Assembly (NCBI GenBank): GCA_011390365.1
Contig: JAABSM010000004.1
Coordinates: 23,049 to 87,048 of the forward strand
Origin: Gammaproteobacteria bacterium
Lineage (GTDB): Bacteria; Pseudomonadota; Gammaproteobacteria; Chromatiales; Chromatiaceae
Direction of reading: 5' to 3'
DNA: 64,000 nt
In this document: one piece after another, positions 8,450 to 18,406 of the stretch
Layout of the letters: the number at the start of each line of letters is the position of its first letter
Position numbering within the stretch: position 1 is the first letter of the stretch
Made by a program: the position numbers and the translations under genes
Notes under the pieces: generated by a model
What the model saw: the letters and a program-made list of their open reading frames with translations, nothing else
What the model was told of the DNA's origin: nothing
Database searches by the model: none

Positions 8450-9152
8450 GGTAGACCTTGTTTTCGTCCAGGTCCGCCATGGTGCCCAGTACCTGCAAAT
8501 AGGCAACCATGGCATCCTCCTCGGTCTTGCCGTCCAACTGCTCGTTGGCGCCCTTGATATCGGAGTCCAGATAGGGGACGCCCAGGGTCTGCATGGCGCT
8601 CATGCGGACTTCGATATCCCAACTGATCATGTTCTCCGCCAACCAAGGGTAGTTCGGCATGACCGACTCGGGCACCACCGAACGAGGGGCGCGCAAGTGC
8701 TTGCGGTGCCAATCATCGGAGTACTTGCCGCCAAGACGGGCCAGATCCGGTCCGGTACGCTTGGAACCCCACTGGAAGGGGTGGTCATACATGGACTCGG
8801 AAGCCAGCGAGTAGTGGCCGTAACGCTCCTTTTCGTCGCGGAACGGACGCACCATCTGCGAGTGGCAGGTGTAGCATCCTTCACGCAGGTAGACGTCGCG
8901 ACCGGCCAGCTCGAGGGCGGTATAGGGACGGATCCCGTCACCCGGCTTCCAGTCGTCGAGGGTCTGCCCTGGTTCGCGTTGCCACACCAGCTCGTTGTGC
9001 TTGTTGTGCTCCATCGTGCTCTTCATGGTGAAGAGGGGCACGATTTCGACAATGCCGCCAATCGAGAGCGAGATCGCGAGCACGATCAACAGCGCCCATA
9101 TGTTGACTTCCATCTTTTCCTGGAAGTTCTTGGGTTTCACATCATTAGCCAT
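8442..9152 (-). CDS. ccoO: cbb3 cytochrome c oxidase subunit II (monohaem cytochrome c)
   Basis: This 236-residue membrane-anchored monohaem cytochrome c has an N-terminal helix near residues 18-38 and the haem site CYTCH in [15 protein letters not shown]. The conserved [22 protein letters not shown]-type region (written here only in outline) follows, with a distal methionine in VMPNYPWL. It relays electrons from CcoP to the catalytic subunit. The gene follows ccoN after a short gap with an AGGAG-like ribosome site. Confidence 0.95.
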   Translation of the reverse strand: MANDVKPKNFQEKMEVNIWALLIVLAISLSIGGIVEIVPLFTMKSTMEHNKHNELVWQREPGQTLDDWKPGDGIRPYTALELAGRDVYLREGCYTCHSQMVRPFRDEKERYGHYSLASESMYDHPFQWGSKRTGPDLARLGGKYSDDWHRKHLRAPRSVVPESVMPNYPWLAENMISWDIEVRMSAMQTLGVPYLDSDIKGANEQLDGKTEEDAMVAYLQVLGTMADLDENKVYRE

Positions 9153-9171
9153 GATTGCTTTCTCCTCCCGA

Positions 9172-10605
9172 TTAAGCGCCGGCGACCGCGGTACGGGCCT
9201 GCTGCAGATTGCCTTCGGAGACGGACTTGCGAACCGTCATGATGACGTTGACCAGCATCAGCACCGCGCCCAGCAGAAAGATCATGCCGCCGACGGCGCG
9301 CATGGCGTAGTAGGGGTGCATCGCCTCAACGGACTCGGCGAAGGTATAGGCCAGGGTGCCATAGTCGTCATAGGCGCGCCACATCAGGCCCTGCATGATG
9401 CCGGAGACCCACATCGCGACGATGTAGACCACGGCGCCGATGGTGGCGGTCCAGAAGTGGGCGTTAAGCAGCGCCTGAGAGGCCATGCGCACATGATAGG
9501 TCTTTTCGATCAGGTGGTAGATGGCGCCCATGCCGACCATGGCGACCCAGCCCAAGGCGCCGGAGTGGACGTGACCCACGGTCCAGTCGGTGTAGTGGGA
9601 GAGGGCGTTGACGGTCTTCAGGGACATGACCGGACCTTCGAAGGTGGACATGGCGTAGAAGGCCAGAGACATGATCAGGAAGCGCAGGATGTAGTCGTCA
9701 CGCAGACGATCCCAGGCCCCGGAAAGGGTCATCATGCCGTTCACCGCGCCACCCCAGGAGGGGATGATCATGGCCAGAGAGACGGCGGCGCCGAGGGAGC
9801 CGGTCCAGTCGGGCAGGGCGGTGTACTGGAGATGATGGGCGCCCAACCACACATAACCGAACATCAGCGCCCAGAAGTGGATCACCGACAGACGATAGGA
9901 GTAGACGGGACGACCGGCCTGCTTGGGCACGAAGTAGTACATGATGCCGAGGAAGCCGGCGGTCAGGTAGAAGCCTACCGCATTGTGACCCCACCACCAC
10001 TGGATCATCGCGTCCTGCACGCCGGAGAAGATCGAGTAGGAGTCGAACAGGGAGACGGGGATCGCCAGGGAGTTGACCACATGCAGATAGGTGATCATCA
10101 CCATCATGCCCAGGAAGAACCAGTTCGACACATAGATGTGGCTGGTCTTGCGAATGGAGATGGTCATGATGAAGTTGAAGAAGTAGGAGAGCCAGACCAC
10201 TGCGATGAGGATATCCAGCGGCCACTCCAGTTCAGCGTACTCCTTGCCGCCGGTCAGACCCAGGGGAAGGGTGATGACGGCGCCGACGATGATGGCGTTC
10301 CAGCCCCAGAAGGTGAACCACGCCAGCTTGTCGCTCCAGAGACGTACGCCGCAAGTGCGTTGAACGCTGTAGAAGGCGGTGGCCATCAGCACGCAGCCGC
10401 CAAAGGCGAAGATCACCGCGTTGGTGTGGAGCGGGCGAAGTCGCCCGAAAGTGATATACGGGCTATCGAAGTTAAGAACTGGCCAGGCCAGCTCCGAAGC
10501 GATATACACCCCGACCAACGCGCCTACCACGAGGTAGACGACTGACATGACGGCGAACCATCGTACAACGTCGAAGTTGTACTTTTGCTCAGCAGCGGCG
10601 TCCAT
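9172..10605 (-). CDS. ccoN: cbb3 cytochrome c oxidase catalytic subunit I
   Basis: This 477-residue polytopic haem-copper oxidase subunit reduces O2 to water at high affinity and pumps protons. Twelve hydrophobic helices are apparent. Haem and copper ligands appear in [29 protein letters not shown] and [11 protein letters not shown]-like context (here [16 protein letters not shown]). The ATG at 10605 with a GGGGG-rich ribosome site gives the N-terminus [11 protein letters not shown]; the longer frame adds non-family residues. It is the first gene of ccoNOQP. Confidence 0.96.
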   Translation of the reverse strand: MDAAAEQKYNFDVVRWFAVMSVVYLVVGALVGVYIASELAWPVLNFDSPYITFGRLRPLHTNAVIFAFGGCVLMATAFYSVQRTCGVRLWSDKLAWFTFWGWNAIIVGAVITLPLGLTGGKEYAELEWPLDILIAVVWLSYFFNFIMTISIRKTSHIYVSNWFFLGMMVMITYLHVVNSLAIPVSLFDSYSIFSGVQDAMIQWWWGHNAVGFYLTAGFLGIMYYFVPKQAGRPVYSYRLSVIHFWALMFGYVWLGAHHLQYTALPDWTGSLGAAVSLAMIIPSWGGAVNGMMTLSGAWDRLRDDYILRFLIMSLAFYAMSTFEGPVMSLKTVNALSHYTDWTVGHVHSGALGWVAMVGMGAIYHLIEKTYHVRMASQALLNAHFWTATIGAVVYIVAMWVSGIMQGLMWRAYDDYGTLAYTFAESVEAMHPYYAMRAVGGMIFLLGAVLMLVNVIMTVRKSVSEGNLQQARTAVAGA

Positions 10606-10960
10606 GAGTCCCCCTTGAGTTATTCTGAGGTTAAACACACTTGTGAAGATAAAGCCTAAAACTCCCTGTACCCGCTAGAGAGACGGGTCGAAAGTGCGGC
10701 ATATGACATACTTATCTGTAACTTTTGTCAAGTTGCTTGGGGTTTCGAACAAAACTTAGCGCCGCGCTAGGAGAAAGGAACCAACAGATTATCAGGAAGT
10801 TATAATCTACCCCAAGGCGCGCTTATTGGGCCTATAAAAAATTTGCATCAAAGAGACCCTTGAAAATTTGATTACGGCGCACAAAGGATTGATTTTTGTC
10901 AATCGCTGAAGGGGCGGGCGCCCTTCTGGTCAAGTTCCCTACGACAGCCGCCACCGCGGC
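10606..10960. other. Upstream region of the cbb3 operon
   Basis: These 355 bases lie between the Hsp70 operon's last gene and ccoN. The stretch is AT-richer than its surroundings and contains no plausible gene. It should hold the oxidase promoter. A minus-strand TTGACA occurs near 10730, and an FNR-like site lies at 10889-10902. No terminator for the zinc-ribbon gene was evident. Confidence 0.5.
10889..10902. promoter_or_regulatory. FNR/Anr-like box upstream of ccoN
   Basis: TTGATTTTTGTCAA departs by one base from the TTGAT-N4-ATCAA consensus bound by FNR-family oxygen sensors, which commonly activate cbb3 operons. It is about 290 bases before the ccoN start, so the leader would be long. Assigned by pattern only. 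Confidence 0.4.
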
Positions 10961-11293
10961 TCAAAACCACCAGCGCCTCGGCTGAATAGGCGGGATTTCC
11001 CGCGCCACAGCGGTGTTGGCGAGGGCGGGAGCGACTCGCCGCTGCTCCCGCGCGCGCTGATGGCGAATCAGCGCCTCGACAAAACCGTGACCCGGATCCT
11101 CTCGCAGGGTCCGGGCGCGTCTCAACGACACCTCCGCTGCGTCGAGGTCGCCCCTCACCAGCGCCTCCAGCGCCCCGGCGACGGCGCGGCGCGCGCCGCG
11201 CTCGGCGCGCTGTACCAGGGTCAGGTCCGCCCCGCAGCGCGAACACAGGTTAAGGCCGCGCAGGCGCGCGCGACAGAAGGGGCAACGCTCCAT
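10961..11293 (-). CDS. Small zinc-ribbon protein at the end of the Hsp70 operon
   Basis: This 110-residue protein has an N-terminal four-cysteine zinc ribbon, CPFC and CSRC (residues 4-20). A helical TPR-like segment built of AAEVSLRRARTL and similar follows, with an Arg-rich tail ending RRWWF. Its ATG begins two bases after the Hsp70 stop, so it is translated with that operon. I do not recognise the family; it could bind the TPR protein or Hsp70. Confidence 0.7.
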   Translation of the reverse strand: MERCPFCRARLRGLNLCSRCGADLTLVQRAERGARRAVAGALEALVRGDLDAAEVSLRRARTLREDPGHGFVEALIRHQRAREQRRVAPALANTAVAREIPPIQPRRWWF

Positions 11294-11295
11294 GA

Positions 11296-13035
11296 TCAGG
11301 ATTCCAGGTAGTAGATCAGGTCGCTGAGCTCGGCCATGGCATCCTCAAGGGCCTGATCGTCCTCCCCCGCCATCGCTTCTTCCAGGTTTTCGACCAGCTC
11401 GATCAGGTCCTCGCGATCGTCCTCGCTGGCGCTGTCGAGCAGCCGCCGCGCCTTCTCGATCAACGCCTTGCCCTGGACCACCCCGCGATTGTGTTCCAGC
11501 GCCTCGCCATCCTCCGCCAGCTCGCCCTCGAACAGCTGCCCGATGCGGGCCTTGGCGGTTTCCATGCGGGCCTCGTCGAAGCGGTCGAAGGCGTTGTCGA
11601 TGGTGATGCTGTTCTCCAGGCCGGTCTTCTTTTCGCGGGAGGTGACGTTGAGGATGCCGTCCAGATTCAGCGAGAAGGTCGTGATGATCGGGTTGCCCGC
11701 CGGCGCCTTGCTCAGCCCTTCGATCTTGAAGGCCCCGATCAGGGTGTTTTCCATGGCGTCCCGCGCCTCGCCCTGATAAACCTTCACCTCCACCGCCTCC
11801 TGATCGTCGTAGACGGTGAAGAAGACCTCGCTCTTGGTGGCCGGGATCACCGTATTCTTGCGTATCAGGGGCACGAAGACCTCGGGATACTCGACGCCGT
11901 CGAGCAGGCTCAGCGCGCTGGTGCCGAAGGTGTAGGGGGTAATGTCGACCAGTACGCCGGAGGTCTTGACGCCGGCGATCACCGCCGCCTGGATCGCCGC
12001 CCCCGCCGCCACGCAGAGATCGGGGTTTAGCTCGCTGCGCGGCTGGAGCTTCAGAACCTCCTCCAGCCGCCGCGCGATCAGGGGCGTGCGGGTGGAGCCC
12101 CCCACCAGCAACACCTCGTCGATGTCCGAGGCCGCCATCGCCGCCCCCTTGAGGGCGATATGGATCGCCTCCAGGGTCTCCTCGACGAAGGGCTCGATCA
12201 TCTCTTCATACTCTTCGCGGGAGAGCTCCAGGGACAGGTGCAACGCGGCGCCGTCCTTTTCGAACAGGTGCTCCTCCTCGATCAGGGCGAAAGGGGCGTC
12301 GGAGAGGCGGATCTTGGCCTGCTCGGCGGCGCGCCGGATGCGCGCCCTGGCCCGTATCGGGATCTCCAGCTCCCCGCCGTGCTGATCGGCGAGATGCGCC
12401 AGGATGCGCTCGACGATCTTTTCGTCGAAGTCATCGCCGCCCAGGCGGTTGTTGCCGTGGCTGGCGACCACTTCCACCGTCTCGTCCTCCATGTTGACGA
12501 CGGAGACATCAAAGGTACCGCCGCCCAGATCGTAGACGAGGATCTTGCGCGCGCCCTGATGACCGCTTTCGTAGGTGAGGGCGGCGGCGGTGGGCTCGTT
12601 GATGATGCGCACCACCTCGAGGCCGGCGATGGCGCCGGCGTCGCGGGTGGCCTGACGCTGGGCGTCGGAGAAGTAGGCCGGCACGGTGATCACCGCCTTG
12701 CCGACCGGCTCTCCCAGGCGCGCCTCGGCGGCGCCCTTGAGGCGACGCAGGATCATCGCCGAGATCTCCTGGGGGGTGTACTCCTGCTCGCCCAGGGCGA
12801 GCTTGCGATCACTCCCCATCTCCCGCTTGACCGAGCGGATGGTGCGCTCGGGATAGAGCACATACTGGTTTCTCGCCGGCGTCCCCACCAGCAGCTCGCC
12901 ATTCTCGCCGAGCCCCACCACCGAGGGCAGTTGCTCGTGATCGTCGACCTTGAGGACCTCGACCTCGCCGTCGATGGAGATGGCGACCTCGGAATTGGTG
13001 GTACCCAGGTCGATGCCGATAATCTTTTCACTCAT
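11296..13035 (-). CDS. Hsp70 family chaperone (second DnaK-like)
   Basis: This 579-residue Hsp70 has phosphate-binding GIDLGTTNS at residues 7-15, the adenosine-binding VYDLGGGTFDVSV near 175 and LLVGGSTRTPLI near 315, so the ATPase domain looks intact. The beta substrate-binding domain carries the DITPYTFGTSALS region, and the lid is shorter than in DnaK, ending ELSDLIYYLES without EEVD-like acids. It is about 60 residues shorter than housekeeping DnaK, and is encoded with its own GrpE-like and J-like partners through four-base overlaps. This suggests a specialised chaperone rather than the general one. The ATG overlaps the grpE-like stop. Confidence 0.92.
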   Translation of the reverse strand: MSEKIIGIDLGTTNSEVAISIDGEVEVLKVDDHEQLPSVVGLGENGELLVGTPARNQYVLYPERTIRSVKREMGSDRKLALGEQEYTPQEISAMILRRLKGAAEARLGEPVGKAVITVPAYFSDAQRQATRDAGAIAGLEVVRIINEPTAAALTYESGHQGARKILVYDLGGGTFDVSVVNMEDETVEVVASHGNNRLGGDDFDEKIVERILAHLADQHGGELEIPIRARARIRRAAEQAKIRLSDAPFALIEEEHLFEKDGAALHLSLELSREEYEEMIEPFVEETLEAIHIALKGAAMAASDIDEVLLVGGSTRTPLIARRLEEVLKLQPRSELNPDLCVAAGAAIQAAVIAGVKTSGVLVDITPYTFGTSALSLLDGVEYPEVFVPLIRKNTVIPATKSEVFFTVYDDQEAVEVKVYQGEARDAMENTLIGAFKIEGLSKAPAGNPIITTFSLNLDGILNVTSREKKTGLENSITIDNAFDRFDEARMETAKARIGQLFEGELAEDGEALEHNRGVVQGKALIEKARRLLDSASEDDREDLIELVENLEEAMAGEDDQALEDAMAELSDLIYYLES

Positions 13036-13700
13036 GATTGATTTTCCCGTTTGTTAACCACCACCTCGGCGAGGCGCAGCAGGTTCTCTCCACGGACGTA
13101 GCCCTTGCGGATTTCGTGCAGCACGACCCCCTCGTCAAGGCTCGGATCCTCCTCGACGGCGGCGGCCTGCATCCGCTTGGGATCAAGCCGCTGACCAACC
13201 GCCTGCAGTGGCCGCACCCGGTAGCGGCCGAGCAGGCCGTCGATACGCCGCAGGCTGATCTCCAATCCCTGCCCCATGCTCTCCAGCAGTTTGCGGGTGC
13301 GGCCCCGGGGACGTTCGAGCAGCCCGCCCGGGACGAAGCCGTCGACGCTGGTCAGGCTCGCCGCCAGGCGATCCCGCAGCTCCAGCACCTCCAGCAACAG
13401 TTCCCGCTCGGCGTCGGCGCGCAGGCTGTCCTCGGCGCGACGCAGGTCGCCCAGTTCACGATTCGTGCGGGCGTTTTGCTCTTGCAGGGCATCGATCAAC
13501 TCCCGTGAGTGTTCCAACGCCTGCTTGACCTGCCGCGACTCCAGCCTGATCTCGTTGCGCAAACCCGCCAACTCGGTGAACAGGGTGTGCAGATCCGGGG
13601 CCTCGTCCCGGGCCTCGACGGTATCCGCCTCCGCCTCGTCCAGCCCATCCAGGTACTCGCCGAATCGTGTCAACAATTCCGCCTTGACGCTCTCCTCCAT
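13032..13700 (-). CDS. GrpE-like nucleotide exchange factor
   Basis: This 222-residue protein has a long central coiled coil (about residues 45-130) and a C-terminal GrpE beta domain recognisable from GQRLDPKRMQA and EGVVLHEIRKGYVRG. It is expected to release ADP from the neighbouring Hsp70. The gene overlaps the Hsp70 start (ATGA) and shares one base with the J-like gene stop (TGATG), showing strict translational coupling. It is divergent from housekeeping GrpE in its N-terminal half. Confidence 0.85.
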   Translation of the reverse strand: MEESVKAELLTRFGEYLDGLDEAEADTVEARDEAPDLHTLFTELAGLRNEIRLESRQVKQALEHSRELIDALQEQNARTNRELGDLRRAEDSLRADAERELLLEVLELRDRLAASLTSVDGFVPGGLLERPRGRTRKLLESMGQGLEISLRRIDGLLGRYRVRPLQAVGQRLDPKRMQAAAVEEDPSLDEGVVLHEIRKGYVRGENLLRLAEVVVNKRENQS

Positions 13701-14017
13701 CAGCGACCCCCTCGGGTTCCGCCCGTGCTCGGCATGCGCAATAGCGCCTGAAACTGTTCCAGGCTCGGGCGCCGCGGCGTCGCCGCCTCATCAAGATGCT
13801 CCAGCAGCGCGTCCGGGGTCGGCGCCTCGACGTCGAACAGCCGATGACCCAGCCGCTCGCGGCGTCCCTGGATCTGCTCGTAGGCGACGCGGATGCGCTG
13901 GAAGCGTCCCGGGTGGCGATCCGCGGGATAGCGTCGAACCTGGTCGAGATAGGCCTGGCGAATGGTCTGGTCGTCGGCGTCGACCGGCACGCCGAGGACG
14001 GTGAAGGGATCGATCAT
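13700..14017 (-). CDS. Short J-domain-like protein lacking HPD
   Basis: This 105-residue protein begins MIDPFTVLGVPVDADDQTIRQAY, written here in outline, which is a normal J-domain helix I-II start. The loop, however, reads RRYPADRHPGRFQ: the HPD triad that stimulates Hsp70 ATPase is replaced by PAD. The remaining 50 residues are short and unstructured-looking. It sits between the TPR protein and GrpE-like genes with overlapping stops and starts. It may recruit Hsp70 without canonical stimulation, or use the altered loop with this cognate Hsp70. Confidence 0.8.
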   Translation of the reverse strand: MIDPFTVLGVPVDADDQTIRQAYLDQVRRYPADRHPGRFQRIRVAYEQIQGRRERLGHRLFDVEAPTPDALLEHLDEAATPRRPSLEQFQALLRMPSTGGTRGGR

Positions 14018-16575
14018 CGTCTGTTGCGCCCCCGTTTCTTTTTGGGTTTCGGTTTTCGCCCGCCCGGGGAGGGATCGAAAGGCATATCAGGCAGGGCCCC
14101 TGGCAATCCGTCGGCTCCCCCGAAGAACAGGATGCGAAGGATTTCGCGCCTGTCGCGGATGCCAAATAATGCGCCGATCTGCTCGACGAGCGATTGGATG
14201 TCCGGCGGTATGCCCTCGGCGATCATCATGTCGAGGAAGTCGTCCTCGCTCATCCCTCGCGGCAAAGCGAGGCCCGACTCCTCGAAACCGAGGAACGGAT
14301 CTATCCCCTCTTCGTCCGGATCCTCGTCCCAGAGATCCTCGTCTTCATCGTCGTCGAAGCCGAACAGGCCGCCGAAGCCGCTGATTCGGTCGTCCTCGAT
14401 GAGCATTTCGGTGATCTTGTGGGCCAGTTTGTTGTCTCCGGCGGAATGGGCATCGTCAAGCAGGTTATGGAGGTGGGCGCGGTGCCTGTAGCCTAGCCTC
14501 TCCCCTTTTTCGACCTCCGACTCGATCACATAGAACTCGAAAACCGGCTTGTGCGGGAATTGGCTTCTCGCCCGTCTGGCATATTCCGACAGCAGCGCCT
14601 TGCGGGTTTGGGCGTGCCTGCGCCAGGTCTCGCACGCCCGGATGTACTGGGATTCGTCCAATTCCAGTTTGGCCGCGCCCTTGACAACCGGGACCATGCC
14701 GAAGAGGGCCAGATGCACAAAACCCCGCCTCTCCGGATCAGCTTTCGCGCGATCCAACTCCGAAAGCAGGTCCATCAGATCCGCCGGTTCCAGGCGTTCC
14801 GGCTTCTGGCTAATACCGCCCGCGCGCATCAGCGCCTTGGGATCGAGACCCAACCCCATCGCCTCCAGGTTCAGGATAAAACGGCCGGCCAACGGGCCGA
14901 GTTGATCGCAGCCATCCTTCAAGGGCTGTTTCGCCGCGCCCTTGTCGCCGGCGACGAAGGCGGTGATGCCGGTCAACAGGTTGACCCGCCCGCGGGAGGC
15001 TTCGCTCGACGCCCAGTCTCGGGCCTGCAGCAGCTCTCGTTCGGAAAGATGGGACTTGCCGGCTGCGATCTGCTTGCGGGCATGAGCCAGATGGGCGTCC
15101 AGCAGGATACCCTTGACCTCGCTGTTGACGGGGTCCAGCTCCAGCACCTTGCGAGAGATCGTCGCGGCCTTCTTGAACGCCCGGGATGCGATGGCGTTTC
15201 TCACCGACTGAATCCGTATCGCCGCGTCGTCCGGCCAGCGCTCTTCGGCGCGCGCGGCGACATCCCGCGCCTGTTTCATGCGGCCGGCGTCGCGATGGAC
15301 GCCAATCAACCGCAGATACCCCTCGCGGTCCCCCGGATCGTTTTCAACCGATTTGGCGAGATACTCGGCCAGCTCCCCCTCGAAAAACGTGTCCGCGGCG
15401 GCGATATCCGCCATGCGGCGATAGATGAGCGACCGCGCCAAGGTCTGATCCTCGCCGATATAGCATCGTGAAGAGGCGAGTTGCTCCAGGCACTTCTCCC
15501 ACGCCTCCAGCCTCTCTGCGGCGGGCTCGCACGCCTGTTCCTTCATCAGCGCGACCAGGCGATAACGCTCGAAGACCTCGGGCTGGCCAAAGACGCGATC
15601 AAACTCTCGCGTCGTCAAGACGTCATGCTCGCCGTCATCCTGTATGACCAGTCGCTTGCAGGCCGCTAGCGCGAACCCCTCCCCAAGCGCCTGGCGATGC
15701 CGGACGATCAACCGAAACAGGGCGCCAGAGGCGTCACCGCCCCGCCCCCGCGCCCGTGCGAAATCGGCGGCGGCGCTCGCCATCGCCGGGGAGCGGCCCA
15801 TCAGGGTGTTGGCGAAGGACTGCACCGGATCCTTCGGGTCGGCGCCCGCCGAACCCTCCAGCGCCCGCCGAATCGCCTCGACCAGCGCCTGAAAGGGGGA
15901 GGCGTCGTCGATACGGCGCAACTGGGCGAGGGCCGAATCCGGCGCTTCGTGAAGCTCCAGCAAGGCGGAGAGGATCATCTTCAGCTCACGAAAAGGAGAA
16001 CGGTATGGGATCTCCTTCAGCGCCCCGCGCAGGGCCTCGTCGTTGTCCGCGCAGTAGGCCTCCAGCGCCAGCTCGGCGTTGCGAAGATCCTTGCGCAGCG
16101 GGTCGTCCTCCGGCCAGGGGACCAGCAGCGCCTCGACACCGCCCAGGATCGGCGCGGCGCAAACCCGGCGGATCTCGGCCAGCCGTTTGGGCGAGTCGCT
16201 CAGCGCCGGCAGGTGCTCGTTGAGCCATGCCACCGCCTTGGCCAACTCGCCGCTCGCCAACAGCAGCTCAAGGTACCGCATATCATCAAGGGGTTTGGCG
16301 CATATCTCGGCGCGATTGCGCAAGATGGCGAGCGCCTCGGGAATCATCCCCTTGGCCGCCAACTCTTCGGCGCGACCGGCATAGGCCTCGGCCAGCCCCT
16401 CGACTCGCCGCGGCGTCGATTCTCGCCGCAGCAGTTCCTTGTAGTCCGCCACCGCCCGCTTGAACAGGCCCGCCCGCAAGTGTTCCGCCGCCTTGCCCTC
16501 AAGCGCCTCGGTCGTCAACTCCTTCGGCCCCGATGGGGCCTTGCGAGCGCGCTTGAGACGTTTCTTCCTGGCCAC
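14014..16575 (-). CDS. Large TPR-like helical protein heading the Hsp70 operon
   Basis: This 853-residue cytoplasmic protein starts with a basic segment (RKKRLKRARK). It consists mainly of paired helices of TPR type (for example AAEHLRAGLFKRAVADYKEL and RAFKKAATISRKVLELDP). A very acidic linker lies near 720-750, with runs of D/E and GLFGFDDD, and the tail is basic and Pro/Lys/Arg-rich, ending KKKRGRNRR. It overlaps the J-like gene (ATGA), making it the first gene of a five-gene chaperone operon. TPR scaffolds often hold clients or chaperones. I know no named family for it. Confidence 0.75.
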   Translation of the reverse strand: MARKKRLKRARKAPSGPKELTTEALEGKAAEHLRAGLFKRAVADYKELLRRESTPRRVEGLAEAYAGRAEELAAKGMIPEALAILRNRAEICAKPLDDMRYLELLLASGELAKAVAWLNEHLPALSDSPKRLAEIRRVCAAPILGGVEALLVPWPEDDPLRKDLRNAELALEAYCADNDEALRGALKEIPYRSPFRELKMILSALLELHEAPDSALAQLRRIDDASPFQALVEAIRRALEGSAGADPKDPVQSFANTLMGRSPAMASAAADFARARGRGGDASGALFRLIVRHRQALGEGFALAACKRLVIQDDGEHDVLTTREFDRVFGQPEVFERYRLVALMKEQACEPAAERLEAWEKCLEQLASSRCYIGEDQTLARSLIYRRMADIAAADTFFEGELAEYLAKSVENDPGDREGYLRLIGVHRDAGRMKQARDVAARAEERWPDDAAIRIQSVRNAIASRAFKKAATISRKVLELDPVNSEVKGILLDAHLAHARKQIAAGKSHLSERELLQARDWASSEASRGRVNLLTGITAFVAGDKGAAKQPLKDGCDQLGPLAGRFILNLEAMGLGLDPKALMRAGGISQKPERLEPADLMDLLSELDRAKADPERRGFVHLALFGMVPVVKGAAKLELDESQYIRACETWRRHAQTRKALLSEYARRARSQFPHKPVFEFYVIESEVEKGERLGYRHRAHLHNLLDDAHSAGDNKLAHKITEMLIEDDRISGFGGLFGFDDDEDEDLWDEDPDEEGIDPFLGFEESGLALPRGMSEDDFLDMMIAEGIPPDIQSLVEQIGALFGIRDRREILRILFFGGADGLPGALPDMPFDPSPGGRKPKPKKKRGRNRR

Positions 16576-16852
16576 CGGTTACGCCTCCCATGAATAATGC
16601 CTCCCCACCCGTAACGATTCGCCACGTCCCGCGATTGCGGCAACGCGTTACACAACCTACCTAGGGGGTTTAAAACGGGGGAGAGGCTTGCCCTCCCTGT
16701 TGTCGCAAGCAAAAACCGCATTCTCAATCAGCGGTCTGAGCAGCGATCGGAATAATCCCGCCATGTTACCAAATAACGACTACCCTTGGCGACAGCGGCG
16801 TGCCATGATTGGCGGTTAACAATACGCCCCGCGTCGTGTATCTTCCAGGGCA

Positions 16853-17584
16853 ATGAAACCACTCCTCCTATTCGCCCGACCGTTACTGGAAAGCTTGCGC
16901 GATCTGGCGCCAATCGTCGGTGTCATCGCGTTTTTCCAGCTGGTCGTGCTGCAACAACCCATCCCCAACCTGTGGAGCCTGCTCGGGGGGTGCCTGATGG
17001 TGGTCATTGGCCTGGCGCTGTTTGTTCAGGGTCTGCGCATCGGGCTCTTTCCCATCGGCGAATCCATGGCCCGGGATTTCGCCTATTCCGGAAATCCGGT
17101 CTGGCTGTTGGCCTTCGCCTTCGCGCTCGGCTTCGGCACCACCGTCGCCGAACCGGCATTGATCGCGGTCGCCGCCGAGGCGGCGGAAGTCGCGGCGAAC
17201 GCCGACATGATCGAGGACAGTGAGGAGGCTCGGGAATCCTACGCCTACGGGCTGCGCATGACGGTGGCGATCTCGGTCGGCGTGGCGATCGTGGTAGGGG
17301 TGCTGCGCATCGTCAAGGGCTGGCCGATACAGTATCTGATCATCGTCGGCTATCTGGGCGTGGTGGTAATGACCGCCTTCGCCCCCAAGGAGATCATCGG
17401 GATTGCCTACGACTCCGGGGGAGTCACCACCTCCACCATCACCGTGCCGCTGGTAACGGCGCTGGGGGTCGGCCTGGCGAGCAGCATCAAGGGCCGCAAT
17501 CCCATGACCGATGGCTTCGGGCTGATCGCCTTCGCCTCGCTGACCCCCATGATCTTTGTCATGGGCTACGGGATGTTATTGTAG
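16853..17584 (+). CDS. DUF1538 membrane protein, first of pair (UmpA-type)
   Basis: This 243-residue polytopic membrane protein has about seven helices. The DUF1538 signatures [16 protein letters not shown] and [20 protein letters not shown] are both clear. A two-gene DUF1538 pair has been reported as a Na+/H+ antiport system in a Halomonas, from memory; other roles are not excluded. The next gene starts directly after its TAG stop. The P-II-like and CBS genes downstream suggest control by nucleotide or metabolite sensing. Transcription diverges from the Hsp70 operon over a 277-base gap. Confidence 0.87.
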   Translation: MKPLLLFARPLLESLRDLAPIVGVIAFFQLVVLQQPIPNLWSLLGGCLMVVIGLALFVQGLRIGLFPIGESMARDFAYSGNPVWLLAFAFALGFGTTVAEPALIAVAAEAAEVAANADMIEDSEEARESYAYGLRMTVAISVGVAIVVGVLRIVKGWPIQYLIIVGYLGVVVMTAFAPKEIIGIAYDSGGVTTSTITVPLVTALGVGLASSIKGRNPMTDGFGLIAFASLTPMIFVMGYGMLL

Positions 17585-18406
17585 ATGTTCGCCTTCCTGC
17601 AGCAATTCCTCGATACCCTGCTAGTGACGATACGCGATGTGCTGCCCATCGCCGGTATCCTCTTCGGCTTTCAGTTCCTGGTATTGCGCCGCCCGCTGCG
17701 CAATCCGGGTCAGATTGCGCGCGGTTTCGTACTCGTCTTGCTGGGCATGGCCTTTTTCTTGCAAGGATTGGAACAGGCGTTGTTTCCACTTGGCGAATTG
17801 ATGGCGGAGCAGTTGACCGCACCGGAGTTTCTTGGTGTCTCCGCGGACAGCGGCATGGACACCGACCACAGCCACTATCTGTGGCTCTATCTGTTCGCCG
17901 CCGCCATCGGCTTCTCCACTACCATCGCCGAGCCCTCCCTGATCGCGGTGGCGATCAAGGCAAATCAGGTCTCGGCGGGGGCGGTGGGGGCCTGGGGGCT
18001 GCGTATCGCGGTGGCGATTGGTGTGGCCGCCGGCATATCCCTCGGCACCTATCGCATCATCATCGGTACGCCATTGCACTATTTCATCATCTGCGGTTAT
18101 GTGGTGGTGATCATTCAGACCATCTACTGCCCCAAGACGATCATCGCCCTGGCCTACGATTCCGGCGGCGTGACCACCTCTACCGTTACCGTGCCGTTGG
18201 TGACCGCGCTGGGGCTGGGGCTGGCGAGCAGCATCCCCGGGCGCAACCCGGCGCTCGACGGCTTTGGGCTGATCGCCTTCGCCAGCCTGTTTCCGATCAT
18301 GACGGTGATGGGCTACGCCCAGATCAGTGAATGGTATGCCGGTTACCGCAAGGCGAAGATCGCGACCGGCAAACCCTATCGCTCGGATAAACATTCATCA
18401 ACCTAG
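17585..18406 (+). CDS. DUF1538 membrane protein, second of pair (UmpB-type)
   Basis: This 273-residue paralogue of the preceding gene shows IGFSTTIAEPSLIAVAIKAN and the same [20 protein letters not shown] segment. It has a longer loop near residues 75-95 (SADSGMDTDHSHY). The two proteins probably form a heteromeric membrane transporter. Its TAG stop is the left terminal CTAG of a mobile repeat, which now separates it from the P-II-like gene. Confidence 0.87.
   Translation: MFAFLQQFLDTLLVTIRDVLPIAGILFGFQFLVLRRPLRNPGQIARGFVLVLLGMAFFLQGLEQALFPLGELMAEQLTAPEFLGVSADSGMDTDHSHYLWLYLFAAAIGFSTTIAEPSLIAVAIKANQVSAGAVGAWGLRIAVAIGVAAGISLGTYRIIIGTPLHYFIICGYVVVIIQTIYCPKTIIALAYDSGGVTTSTVTVPLVTALGLGLASSIPGRNPALDGFGLIAFASLFPIMTVMGYAQISEWYAGYRKAKIATGKPYRSDKHSST

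Noticed and set aside
8995-10545. Long plus-strand open frame (516 codons) opposite ccoN/ccoO
   Set aside because: Antisense shadow of two certain oxidase genes; low-complexity His/Gly/Asp composition typical of GC-rich shadow frames.
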